From Alligator mississippiensis (Eukaryota; Chordata; Crocodylia; Alligatoridae), in the NCBI RefSeq assembly GCF_030867095.1, contig NC_081828.1, positions 50,755,434 to 50,819,433 on the forward strand: 64,000 bases of DNA, given 5' to 3'. The notes beneath the pieces were generated by a model. That model was given only the letters and a program-made list of their open reading frames with translations, was not told the origin of the DNA and searched no databases. The number at the start of each line of letters is the position of its first letter. The first letter of the stretch is position 1. The position numbers and the translations under genes are program-made. This document shows, piece by piece, positions 9,740 through 21,263 of this stretch.

Positions 9740-12700
9740 ATTGGGACCACATCAGGGAACAACAGGGCCAGAGGACCTGCTGCTGAGTGAACCCCATGTC
9801 TTTTTACCTATGATTTGACTATATGGAGGGCTGTGAAGGGCATTGCAGCTACTAGACAAAATGAACATGATGGGGTGGCTCCCTACTATTTTATGTTCAG
9901 CTTTAATGGAAATCACTGCAGGTCATGCAGGTGAACTTGCATATATACTCTAATCATAAATATGCCTCTGCTCAGCAGAAGCTAAGTGATATTTCCTACA
10001 TTGTTGGGAACTTACTGAAAACAGGGTATCTGTGGATTTTTCTTTGCTTAGCTGTTTTCAGACTGAATAGGCATTCACTAAACTAGGAATTGGGGTGATG
10101 CTCAGTTTGCCTGGACCCTGCAAAATCCAGCCTCTCTACATATTGTTTTTCATTAGAAACAAAAAAACTTAATGTCTGTCCATCGCAGGATACATGATCT
10201 GGCTACTTCTTTTCAAATGTAAACAATACTGGTATGATTCCTTAGTCAGTGTATCACACAAATTGATATTCCACATAAAACTAACTTAGCTGGTTATTTC
10301 ACTGATGGGCTGAAAAATGAAACCACTGTTAAAAAATACTACAAAATGAAGGGTTTATGAGTTACATTTTGCTTAGGGAGAAGAAGAATCAAGAAATCTA
10401 TTTCATGTGGTTCTGATATTATTTTTGTAGCTAAATTGATATTATTTTCTAGCAAACCATGTTGCTGCAAGAACCAGGCATTTTACGTGTTTGTGTAATA
10501 TTATTATAACTGTTATTAAAAATAAAATAAATATGGAAATCTGGGAATAGGAGAGAAAGAACAAGAGAAAATGAATTGGTGAGATATGAGGCGCTTTGGA
10601 AGCTCTTCAAATCAGAAATGAGAACAGCTCAGCTCACACACAATATACATTGATTTAAAATATATGTAAGGCTTTACATGTTTTAAACTATTTAGCTGGT
10701 AATGAGGTATTACATTGCTTTGAATCACAAAACCATGAACAAATGATACAATCTGACACTAAGAAATGGAAAAGTAATCCAAACTAATGTGCTTACACAG
10801 GGGAGCAAAAGAGATTGAACTTCAAAAAGGACATGCTTTTCAAAAACATTATTATTTGTGTCCTTTGGGCCAGGAAGGGTGTTGAGCTAAACCACAAACC
10901 ATTGTTCATCCCATCCACAGTCTTACCTCTGAGAGAGGCCCACAAATTGATGCCTCAGAGGAAGGCAGTGCCTACAGAAACAGAGTTCAACGAATTTAGT
11001 GTGCAATGTTGCACTCAAAGAATGGCTGAGGACCGTTATTTTATCTTCCTGACCCTTATAGGGTATCAGTTTATGCCCTGGAGCATGATATTACTTATCT
11101 TTATCTCGGCATTGATGAGGTCAGGCATAATTAGCTATATAATTATCAGTCCATTAAGTGCTTGAGCTGATTTTAAATTGCCTTCAAGTACCACATCAGT
11201 CAGCTCACAAAGTTCATTTTAATCACTGACAGCAATGTTGGAGGAGCAAAACCCCTTCTTAAAAATATCCCTGTTTCTGAAAAAGAATTTGATATTTTTT
11301 CTTTACAAACAGATGTAGCACACTGTGGAAAACAGACTGATTACAATATAGAAAATATAGTTTTCCATTCCTTATCTCCAAATAAGGTTTTGCCAAGATG
11401 GAAAAGGTGCAGAAAACAATAGTGGAGTTGCTAAAGGGATTCAACAGGTTAATCATCATCATATAGGAGAGCTGTAGGGTAAACATGTTTAAGGAGCTGT
11501 TATGTTCAAAGTTTTCAAGATGTTAAATTGGATAGTGAAGGTTGATGTTGGTTATTTCCTCAAAGTAATGATTAACCCCAATGACTACAGGATACAACTA
11601 ATAATGGAACAGCACCAAATTGACCCAAAGTAGTTTTGATAATTCATACCATATCATATAATCAGAGGTCTCTGATATATTAGCTTTTTATGAAAATGGA
11701 TCATGTATGCTTGATTCTCTTTTATACATATCTACTTCACCTTGAGCACAGTTGCAAAAATGGTTATGAGGCGGCAGAGTGGATTGAAAATATTTTGATT
11801 ACCACTGGATGGGGCTAGAGTCAACTTTTGTTAGCGACTGCTGAACTCGTATCAGTAATTTATTTTTTAAGATCTAGAACAGTAACTCAGGGCTGTTTAA
11901 AGATTAATTTTCAGGTTTCGTTATATTGATGACCGTACTTCTCTGAAAGCAGAAGGTTAGCAAGCATCTTATATGTGTTGTTTTCCTTTGTTTCCAATAC
12001 AGTAATATGCAGCTGTTAGGACCAAATCTCAGAAACAGACTGAAGTTGCAAAATCAGTGCTTGGGATAAAAATCACAGCCTTATTTTCTGTTCTGTTCTT
12101 TTTAAAAAGTATGCTTCTCCTGTGCTTCTGTTCTTTTTAAAACTAGACCCTATTAAATCAGCTATTTAAATCAGAAACAAGTAGTAAAATAATGCAATAC
12201 TTAAATGATGTGGCATAAATGTCTTTAAAATAAATAACATTTCCTCTTGTTTCCTGCTTCAGCTTTTTGAGGCTAAGAGTGAGAGCGCACAGTCTGCAAA
12301 GGAAAAGAAATGTAAGTTTGAGTCAAGAAATATCTTTTGCAATAAGTTGTAGTTAGGAGAGGTGTAAGGAAAATAGGTTTGTTTTGGAAATAAAACCTAA
12401 ACAGGCAGACAGGGCAGCAAAAGGGAAACAGCACTTGTTGTTTATGTCATCACTTGATGCTAATTACTAACTCTACATTGTTCCACTTGATTGGGGCCCA
12501 GTTGTTTTGTAATCCTTTTCCAGGTTTCTGATTCTTTTCTAGCACATTCAGGCTCCTCCCATACATTTTGTACATCTTCACATTATTTTTTACATTACAA
12601 AGTTCTGCTGACTTGCCTAAATTGACTACAAGTATAAAAAAACATGCCTCCCCCCACAACCAAAAAATGACATACCTTTGCTGGTAAAGTCCTGGTTGTG

Positions 12701-12860
12701 CCAATAGAGGAGTACTTTTGTCAACTTTGTCTTTTAGGAAGCTTATACAGTTATACTGGCAGAACAAAACCAAACCCTCTCTCTGTCAGCATACGCTGCA
12801 TCCCTACTTCGGGTTTTGCAGATATAGCTATTCTGGCAGAGGGTCTATAATACATGTATA
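9740..12860. other. No recognisable feature
   Basis: About 3.1 kb of AT-rich sequence. The longest frame (10,815-11,165) has no recognisable motif and no splice or initiation context that would make it credible. Confidence 0.5.
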
Positions 12861-12865
12861 CAGAG

Positions 12866-13074
12866 GTGACCTGAGCAGGGTACGGGGCCTGGGGCAAATC
12901 AGGCCATGCGGGGCCCTGCCCCTGATCTGATCCCACAGGCCCCAGACTCAAAGAAGCAGCGGTGGTGGCGGTGGGGTAGAAAGTGGCTGGACGCCGATCT
13001 GCTGCTCCACCTAAATGCGGGGCCCAGGACACTCAACCTGATTTGCACCCCCCAGGGATGGCCCTGCATGTGGC
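12866..13074. repeat. GC-rich dispersed repeat adjoining the palindrome
   Basis: Begins near 'gagcagggtacggggcctgg' and leads directly into the left palindrome arm. It shares wording with 2161-2450. It may be the unpaired left part of the same composite element. Confidence 0.35.
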
Positions 13075-13816
13075 CAGCAATGCAACCCAGCAGAATGTAG
13101 AGCAGCTCCCAGCAGGTAAGTCTGTGCAGGGGAAGGGGTGGGGGGAGAGGGAAGTGGTTGAGGGGGCAGATTGAGGCCCCCCATAGTGAGGAAGAGAGTA
13201 GGGCAGGGAAGGGGCAGGGTCTGGAGTGAATGGGACCCCAGGGCAGGTTGTGGGACAGAGCTGTGGGTGGCTCATCCAGGGGCCCAGGAGGATCAAGGGG
13301 GGGGTGGCTCCCCACCTCTGTACATACCCCCAGGGGAGGCATGGGGGGCATGTGCTCCCTGGATTTGTGTGGGCCAGAGATGGGCTGCCTGCTGAGGGCT
13401 GGAGCTCTGCACCATGCTGCCTTTGCCCCAGGAGCCATGCAAAGCCATGTTGTGCCTCCCACTGCCGGGCAGGCAGGGGACACAGCACGGCCAGTGCACA
13501 GCTTATGGGGAAAAGGCAGCAGAGCACAGAGCCCCAGCCTGCAGCGGGCAGCCTGCCTTTGCCTCATGCACAAATACGGCGGGCACAAGCCCCCCATGCC
13601 TCCCTGGGGGTGTGTGCAGCGGTAGGGAACCACCCATGGCTCTGTCCCATGACCCGCCCAGGGCCCCATTCACCCCAGCCCCTGCCCTTGCCCCACTCCC
13701 TCCCGCATCATGGGGGCCTTAATCTGCCCCCCGCCCCTTCCCTCTCCCCCACTCCTTCCCCTCCACAGACTTACCTGCTGGGTGCTCTTCTATATGCCAC
13801 CAGGCTGCATTCCTAT
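13075..13816. repeat. Long palindrome (foldback element), arms about 370 bp
   Basis: The left arm (13,075 to about 13,440) is the reverse complement of the right arm (about 13,450 to 13,816). Paired landmarks include 'cccagcaggtaagtctgtg' against 'cacagacttacctgctggg' and 'gggacagagctgtgggtgg' against 'ccacccatggctctgtccc'. Others are 'cccaggggaggcatgggggg' against its complement near 13,595, and 'atgcaaagccatgttgtgcc' near the centre. Almost no spacer remains. The arms differ by scattered substitutions and small gaps, so it is not a recent duplication. Long frames on both strands are mirror images caused by the palindrome. Confidence 0.85.
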
Positions 13817-14242
13817 AGGGTTACCATATTTCATTTAAAAAAGAGGACACCTGTGGGGGGGTAATATAATTGGGGGGCGGGGCAGTGATCTGCCTGTGTC
13901 CTGTTCCTGCCCCTCACTCCCAAGCCAAAACCCACCAAGCCCTGCTGCTGCCCCTCATTCTTGAGCCATAGCATCCTGCATCCTTCCAGGGAGTATGGGG
14001 ACCCCTGTTCCTGGGCTCCAACCTCCCCACACACACAGCCCCCCACACCTTCCTAAATTCCCTCTGCATGCACACACCCCACACCCACCCCAACCATACA
14101 AAGCACCTGCGTAATCTTAAATTTATCTACACATAATTTTGAGATTTTAGCTGTGCGATTAAAATTGCAATTAATTGCAACTAATTTTTTTAATTGCACA
14201 ACTAATTACGATCATTTTTTTAATCGTTTGACAGCTCTAATT
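13817..14242. repeat. Unclassified repeat ends, including an AT-rich 'ctgtgcgatta' element
   Basis: 13,817-14,040 begins 'agggttaccatatttca', a phrase common at the ends of reptile DNA transposons. 14,150-14,242 runs from 'agctgtgcgattaaaattgc' to 'gtttgacagctct', with inverted ends 'agctgtgcgatta' and 'taatcgtttgacagct'. This resembles the ends of the element at 60,154. Confidence 0.4.
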
Positions 14243-16424
14243 CCATAGGTGCACTGAAAAGGGGCCAAATGATCTGTGAAGACCTTATATGAGTAGTAAA
14301 TCTGCCTTACTATGAAGACTATCTTTTATTTTGTTCTTTAATTAAGAGCAAGCTTAATTATGTACAATGAGGCTGTTATATTGATTTTAGAGATGTTTTG
14401 TTTTGTTTTGCTTTGTTTCTGGCCCTAGTTTTCAAGCATAACCACATTTTGAAACATCCTAAAATAAAATTCTTTCAAAACTACTTAATGTCCCTGCTGT
14501 ACTGAAGAAAACATGTTTTTCTGTGAATACCTTGTGAATCACAGGGCATTTTAGCCTTAGAGGAAGCTATGCTGACATAATACTGAATGTGCTTAGATTT
14601 AACTTTAGATAGAATTTTATTTGAATAGTGGGCTCTTACTGCTATTCATTATACAGTTACTTTTATTTTATTAACGGAAAATGTTCCCTTTTTCTTTTTC
14701 TAATTCCTCCGGAGTTGATTATGTATCTTTAAATTGCTTTGACTGAGGTTTTATTCTTGTATATTTTTAACAATACAATATAAAATATATGATGAGCTAG
14801 AAAATCCCAGCTGTCACTGCACAGCATGGCCATTTGGAATTGATCAGCTCTAACTATCTCAGAATTCAAGACCTTCTGCTGCAAAAGAATGTACACTGCC
14901 ACTTCAGCCAAAAAAGGATCTCGCTCACAATTATAGAGCCCACAGTCAAACAGGAAAGATTCCCTTCCGCATATGGTAGGCAGGCATTGACCAGTTAATT
15001 GCAATACATTAGCTAAAGTTTATATTATTATGTTTCTCAAATAATGCTTTGTGTGATCTGAAAATGGGTATTCAAACCCAAACTGCCTTTCAGGGTCAAG
15101 TTACTTTTCTTCTGTTGCTTAACCCTTTTGCCTTTCTCTGAGGCTTGTGCAAACTGTTCATTACCACCACCACCCCAAAAAATATGAGTACGCCCTCTTC
15201 TCTAAATTCAGCTCCTTAGCAGAAGCAGTATGCTCATCTTTGGCAGAAAAGTTAGGAACATCTTGTATAGATGCTAAATGCTGCTTCTGATCAACTAGAT
15301 TAGCGCTCACAGACTTCATAGATTGGGGTGTCAAATTATTCTCCTCAAAGCATCCCACCAACCTGATGCTTTGTGTTTATATGGATTGGCTGGTGAGAGG
15401 ATTTGATTCTCTTGCTAGTCAAAGGCTGGATAGGGTCGGGAGTGAAAATACGAGGCTAAGCTTTTTCCTTTTCAAAAGAGAAGGTGGCAGGATAAAAACG
15501 GCGAGTGAACAACTGTTGCACTTTCAATAATAATAGAGGGTAAAAAGAAGAGGTTAAATGAGTGAACCCTAAGGAATATTTCTGTTGCTCTCCACATTGT
15601 TGCTTACTAAAACATCTGTATTTATTTTTTTAAATTCCAGTCAGATTGTGTCATTTTGGATATTCCTCTTGAGTTTGTCATGGTTGTTTTTTTTTATGAA
15701 TAGTACTACAGTCATATTTATATCAAACTCCTTTTACTGCAGTGCTATACCTTCACTGGATATCTGTGCTCTTAAAAGCACTTATGCTATAAAAAAAATC
15801 TTGTATTTTACATTTGATGTGTGCTTTTGTAATTTCATGATTATTTTCTGAAGCCTAGAAAGGGCTTTGCTTTGAAAGTTTCTATAAGAGAGATTGGTTT
15901 ATGATCTGTTTCTGCTACAACCAACTTCTGTTCATTAAGTAGTTTGTGAAACTGCTCGCAGTCAGTAGAAAAGTCTGTCACTGTTTTATTCAAACAGCAC
16001 AATTTGGTGTTGTTTTAGTCGGAGCTTTTCAAGGTTAATCCCTTTTGCAGACAACTTGCTGAATTGTTTATAATGAATATATGTTTAAATTGACTATCTT
16101 TTTTTTCTTTAATTAAGCTATGTTATTTCAATACCAGCATGTGGAATTGTGGCTGCTTCTTAAAATTTCCCAAAAAGAGAACTGGTAGTGCAACAATTGG
16201 CACTTTCCCTGTAAAGTTGGATACACCGAAATTCTTATTCTTCATCCAGAGCTGAAAGAACATGACATTGGGCTCCTCATATTAGACAATTTCTTTCTCC
16301 ATGTGCTGTGATTTCTTCTGCACATATTGCAAATATATTTGTTCCCTACTGTATATTTTCCCTTGTAGTCTTCCTTTAGGCCTTTGCATTTTTAATTGGA
16401 AAGACTGAAGTCCATCCACTACTT
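14243..16424. other. No recognisable feature
   Basis: AT-rich sequence with T-rich runs. No gene, terminal repeat or known family was identified. Confidence 0.5.
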
Positions 16425-16429
16425 GTTTA

Positions 16430-17329
16430 TGTGCGGGCCGGGGGCGAGCCGGGCCCATCTGTGCGCACACGGACTGTGGCCAGCAGCCCGGGCATGCGGG
16501 GCCGGAGAAAACCGCAGGGCAGTAAGGTACACGCGAGCTAGAATTAGTTACGGAGGCGTAGTGGTTGATTGAAAAGATTATTTACTTACACCCAAGATGG
16601 TTGCGGTGTAGGCTGGACAGTTTTCCAGGTGCAGCTCCGCTTAAATCCTCGTTGGAGGACTCTGACAAACTCGGTTCTTTGGCCTCGGAGTGGTTTAGGC
16701 TCCACGGGTTTGGCAATTCTTTCCTCACAGAGTGGCTGAATCTCCGTGGGTTTTGTTCGGTTCCCAGGTCCCCCGGAGCTGTTAAGACTCCGTGGGTTCG
16801 AAAATTGGGCATATAGGATAGGGATACGTCTAGGATTGTGCTCAGCGATGGGGAGAGGCTAGAGGCTGTTTAGACCTCTGTTGCCTGCTTAAGAAAGGTG
16901 CGTTGGGTCCGCAAGGGTCCACATCGCTTGGAGATCTTCACACAGCGCGAAGTCTCCTCCTCCTGACGAGTTCTGTATCTCTCCAGTTTTCCTCTCTCTC
17001 CGACTTGGGCAGAAGCTACCCAAGCCTTTTGTACGGCTAGCAAGCCAATAGCTAGCCGCCACGTATGCCTACATTTAGAACCGGCCAATAATGTGGCGCG
17101 AATCTAAATACAAATGGCGGGAACTCCTTTGCACCGTGCATCTCTGAGATGCAAAAGAAATGCACCATGCAAAGAAGCTGCAAATCTGGCGGGAAATTCC
17201 CCGTTGCACCGGAATTCTCTCCTGTGGCAGAGAACTCGACCGTGCAAGGAAACTGTAATTTTAACAGGAACATAATTTAGCGTTGCCGAAGCACACACAA
17301 ACAACAAATCACAACTTTGGGTTGTGACG
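16430..17329 (-). mobile_element. Solo long terminal repeat of an endogenous retrovirus
   Basis: The 900-bp block is flanked by an exact 5-bp duplication 'gttta' (16,425-16,429 and 17,330-17,334). In minus orientation it begins CGTCACAACCC and ends GGCCCGCACA. The canonical LTR boundaries are TG and CA, so only the first base is altered. Two 'attggc' CCAAT-box cores lie upstream of a TATA-like 'tacaaaagg', as expected for a U3 promoter, and the end of the block is strongly GC- and CpG-rich. No internal retroviral genes are present, so it is a solo LTR left by recombination. Its GC-rich part mimics a small CpG island. Confidence 0.8.
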
Positions 17330-17334
17330 GTTTA

Positions 17335-18262
17335 CACATTTGGGAAACAATTTTTTTATAGCCCTGGAAGTAGTCTCAGTACTTTGCAATGTCCATCTTG
17401 ATGGCGCTTTCTGGCTCAGTCTCTATAACAACTGGCTCTTATCTCTGTATGTCAGAGAATCCGAACAAGTCAACAGGAAACGTGGTTTTACAGAGTCTTT
17501 CAGGGTATGTGGCAACTTTAAACTTCCAAATGAAGTTTAACCCATTTTAAATGAAAGATGAACAGAAGGACAGATATAAGTTGTTTTTATATAAAACCCC
17601 TACTTGAGTACTTTATTTAAATAACCTAGGTAATTCATAGGAATAAAAAGCTAGGACGTACTGTTCATCTAGCTGGGTCATCAGTTCAACATAATGGTAA
17701 GATATCATCAAATTCCTTCTTATATGTCTCCTTGATAGGCTTCTCATCACATTTGTATTTCTTACTGTACAAGTTTGTGTGGCCATCAGAAATTGAGGCT
17801 TGCACATGTCACTGAGAAGGTGACAATTGGGTGTATCCTAGATTTGATGAAATGTTCTGCTATTAAGTTTTAATTATTAGCATTTTATTAAGAGCATATG
17901 GATTTACTGAAATGCTGTGCATGAAATCTGAATGGTGAAATATAGGTGGCAAGGAATTGCTAATTTCACGTTTATGAACTGCTCATTTTTCTGTACAAAT
18001 ATTAATATACAAATCACGTAAATGTGACTCGTCATGCAAGTTTTTTATCTGAAGTGCTATTGTGTAACTCTAATAAACAATATAATCATATTGGAGAATG
18101 CAATAAATGCACAACTAGCAAAATAATAATTTCTTTCATCAGAATCAAAATCCATCAGTTCCTTCAAGCTCTTGACACCATACTGCTATTTGAATTTGCA
18201 CAGAGACAAAATGAGTTGCAAGGATACAGCAAGGTTAAGTCTTGTGTTACCAGATAGCTTTA
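17335..18262. other. No recognisable feature
   Basis: AT-rich unique-looking sequence. Confidence 0.5.
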
Positions 18263-19296
18263 GGGTGGCCACCGACTTATCCCCAGAATACAGGACATTC
18301 CCTTGGTGAGTGGGGGAAAGGAGGGACCACCTGTCTCCTCAGCCAATCAGCGGGGGGGGCAGGGGGGCACCAGGTCCCTGGGCCAATAAGCAGCACTTAG
18401 CACTACTCAGTGCTCTTTAAAGCAATGGTTACCATTTTTTTCTGATTGTGACCCCACTTACAGGCTGGTAATTTCATGCAAAAAGACCACATCCCTCTCT
18501 TCCTCTCTGGCTGGCTCAGAAACCTGCTTCTCCTGGCTGTGTACTGCCCTACCTCTAGGCACAGCCAATAGAATTATGAGGACAAGTGATTGACATGTAT
18601 TTCCACCAATTAACTGAAAAACAGGACTTTTCGCAGTCCATTCCTCATTGACAAATGGATAGGGGACACAGGGTTTAAAAATGGGATGGTCTGCTATAAA
18701 ACAGAACCAGTGGCAACCCCAGACAGCTTTAAGATCATCTGTAGGCCTCATCTTGTTTTTGTAAGGTGTACTCCAGTTTTTAATTCTTCTGATTTGTCTA
18801 ACCTTTAATTAAAACTTTGTATTTATTATTCAAATTAAAATTATACAATTATACATTCTTATACTACTAATAGCTAGAGGTGATGCCATCTTAGAAACTC
18901 AAATCCACTACTAGCAACAAGTAAAACAAGTGCTGATTTCAGCAACAAGTAAAACAAAAACTTCAAGGAGGTCCACTTCTGACTCTGGTTCAGAGCCACT
19001 CAGTTTTTCTCTGAGTTAAATTTCAACTGTATTGGTTCTGAACCATGTGAAGATTTTATTCAAATTTTTAAACACTTAAGCAGCTTTAAAAAAGACTTTT
19101 TCCATTAATTAATTTTATTTATATGTATTTTAAGAAAAAATAATTGAGTGTCAAATTATCTTCTCCCATAGGAAAATACAGAGGAGGGAGCAAAAAGATG
19201 ATGAATAAATACAGTTCATTCCACCCTCTGAGAGGGTGGGCCATCGCTTTGTAGGACTATATAGCTCCAGTCCTATAGATACTCCAGTATCTGTGT
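18263..19296. other. Mostly featureless; possible repeat start at 18,263
   Basis: 18,263-18,310 ('gggtggccaccgacttatcc') resembles the left end of a reptile DNA-transposon repeat, but I see no right end. The remainder to the CR1 start is AT-rich without clear content. Confidence 0.35.
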
Positions 19297-21263
19297 GGGT
19301 ACTAAGAGATGTATAGGCAATGGAAGCAGGGAGCAGCCACCAAGGAGGAATATATTTCCCTGGCGTGCTGTTGCAGGGAATCAGTTAGACAGGCCAAGGC
19401 AGGGCTTGAGCTCAGGTTGGCTTCAACAATCAAAGACAATAAAAAGTCCTCCTTCAGGTATATAGCGGGCAAAAGGAAAGCTCAGAGCAACATAGGGCCC
19501 CTGCAGGACAAATCAGGACAGTTGGTGGTTGACGCGGGAAAAAAAGCAAAGCTCTTCAATGAGTTCTTCGCTTCAGTATTTCTATGTACTGACCAAGCCA
19601 ATTCCCCCACCTCGATCATTGACGGATGTCCACATGGCACCAGTCTGCCTACAGTTAGTTCTGAAATAGTTAAGAAACTCCTGGAAGAGCTGGATGGGTA
19701 CAAGTCAGCAGGCCCAGATGACCTCCATCCACAGCTGCTGAAAGAACTGGCCAGTGTCATAGCTGAGTCGCTGGCACAGCTGTTTGGGCACTCATGGTGC
19801 TCCGGCCAGGTCCCTGAGGACTGGAGAAGGGCCAATGTGGTGCCCAATTTCAAGAAAGGGAGAAGGGATGAGCCGGGTAACTTTAGGCCAGTCAGTCTTG
19901 CCTCTATTCCTGGGAAAATGCTAGAGAAAATAATCAAAGAACACATTTGTGAAGGCCCAGCAGGGGAAATGATGCTGAGGGGAAACCAGCACATGTTTGT
20001 CACAGGTAGATCCTGCCTGACAAACCTTGTAGCCTTCTATGACCAGGTCACACACTGTCTGGATGCGGGAGCCGAGGCTGAGGTCATCTTCCTGGACTTT
20101 AGGAAGGCCTTCGACACAGTTTCGTACCCTATCCTCATTGGGAAGCTAGCAGACTGTGGGGTGGATGCCTACACTGTCAGGTGGGTGGCCAACTGGCTTA
20201 GGGACCATACCCAGAGAGTGGTGGTGGATGGTTCCTTCTCAGCCTGGAGAGAGGTGGGCAGTGGGGTCCCTAAGCCGGGTCCCTAAGCAGTGGGGTCCCT
20301 AAGCAGGGTTCGGTCCTTGGATCGATATTATTTAATATCTTCATCAGCGATTTGGACGAGGGTGTGGAGAGCACCCTCTCCAAGTTTGCTGATGATGCCA
20401 AGTTATGGGGCAAAGTTAGTACACTGGAGGGCAGGGAGCAGATTCAGGCCAAACTGGACAGGTTGGATCAATGGCCAGAGAGAAATAGGATGCAATTTAA
20501 TAAAGATAAAAGTAAGGTACTCCACCTGGGAAGGAGGAACCCCCAGCACACCTATAGGTTGGGGAGTGTCCTTCTCAGCAGCTCGGAGGCAGAGAGGGAT
20601 CTTGGAGTAATAATTGACTCCAAGATGAACATGAGCCGGCGGTGTAACGAGGCCATCAACAAGGCCAATCACACCTTGTTGTGCATTAGCAGGTGCATGA
20701 CTAATAGAACAAAGGAGGTGATGCTCCCCCTCTATGCGGCACTAGTCAGGCTGCAGTTGGAGTACTGTGTCCAGTTTTGGACGCCACGCTTCAAGAGGGA
20801 CGCGGAGAATCTGGAGAGGGTCCAGAGGAGGGCCACTTGCATGATTAGTGGCCTTCGTGATAGACCCTACGGGGGGAGGTTGAGAGAGCTGAATCTCTTC
20901 AGCCTTCACAAGAGACGGCTGAGGGGAGATCTTCATGGCCTCCTATAAATTTATTAGGGGAGGTCAACGGGGAATAGGGGGAGCGCTGTTTACTAGGGCG
21001 CCCCAGGGAGTGACTAGGAATGACGGGTGTAAACTAGCTGAGAGTGGATTTAGGTTAGATATTAGGAAGAAATTTTTCACAGTAAGGGCGGCCAGGATCT
21101 GGAATGGGCTTCCAAGAGAGGTGGTGCTATCACCTAGCTTGGAGGCTAGATAGTCACATGGCTGGGGTCATCTGACCTCAGTCCTCTTTCCTGCCAGGGG
21201 CAGGGGATCAGACATGATGATCCATTGTGGTCCCTTTCGACTCTACAATCTAAGAATCTATGA
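19297..21263 (+). pseudogene. CR1 LINE, 5'-truncated, RT to 3' end
   Basis: The frame 19,309-20,286 (325 aa) covers the linker and RT fingers and palm. [13 protein letters not shown] wording lies near residue 82, PDDLHPQLLKELA near 140, RRANVVPNFKKG near 180, FRPVSLASIPGKMLEKII near 194-211, and motif A LDFRKAFDTV near 262. The frame stops in a small tandem duplication at motif B. RT resumes in another frame at 20,352-20,948 with motif C FADD (SKFADDAKLWG) and the thumb. A last frame, 20,935-21,153, has LDIRKKFFTVRAARIWNGLP. The end at 21,263 carries the CR1-type tail 'aatctaagaatctatga'. The apurinic endonuclease domain is missing by 5' truncation, so the copy is dead on arrival. Confidence 0.93.
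20265..20304 (+). repeat. Triplicated 11-mer breaking the CR1 frame
   Basis: The string 'ggtccctaagc' occurs three times in a row with small spacers, at the position where CR1 has its motif B block. It creates the in-frame stop and frameshift that separate motif A from motif C. Confidence 0.85.

Noticed and set aside
12899..13669. 256-aa minus-strand frame and 212-aa plus-strand frame
   Set aside because: Both lie in the long palindrome at 13,075-13,816; the mirrored frames follow from the inverted arms and low stop frequency in GC-rich DNA.
16565..16816. Open frames on both strands near 16.6 kb as a small gene with its own CpG island
   Set aside because: The block has LTR limits and a 5-bp target duplication, so the GC-rich sequence belongs to a retroviral LTR.
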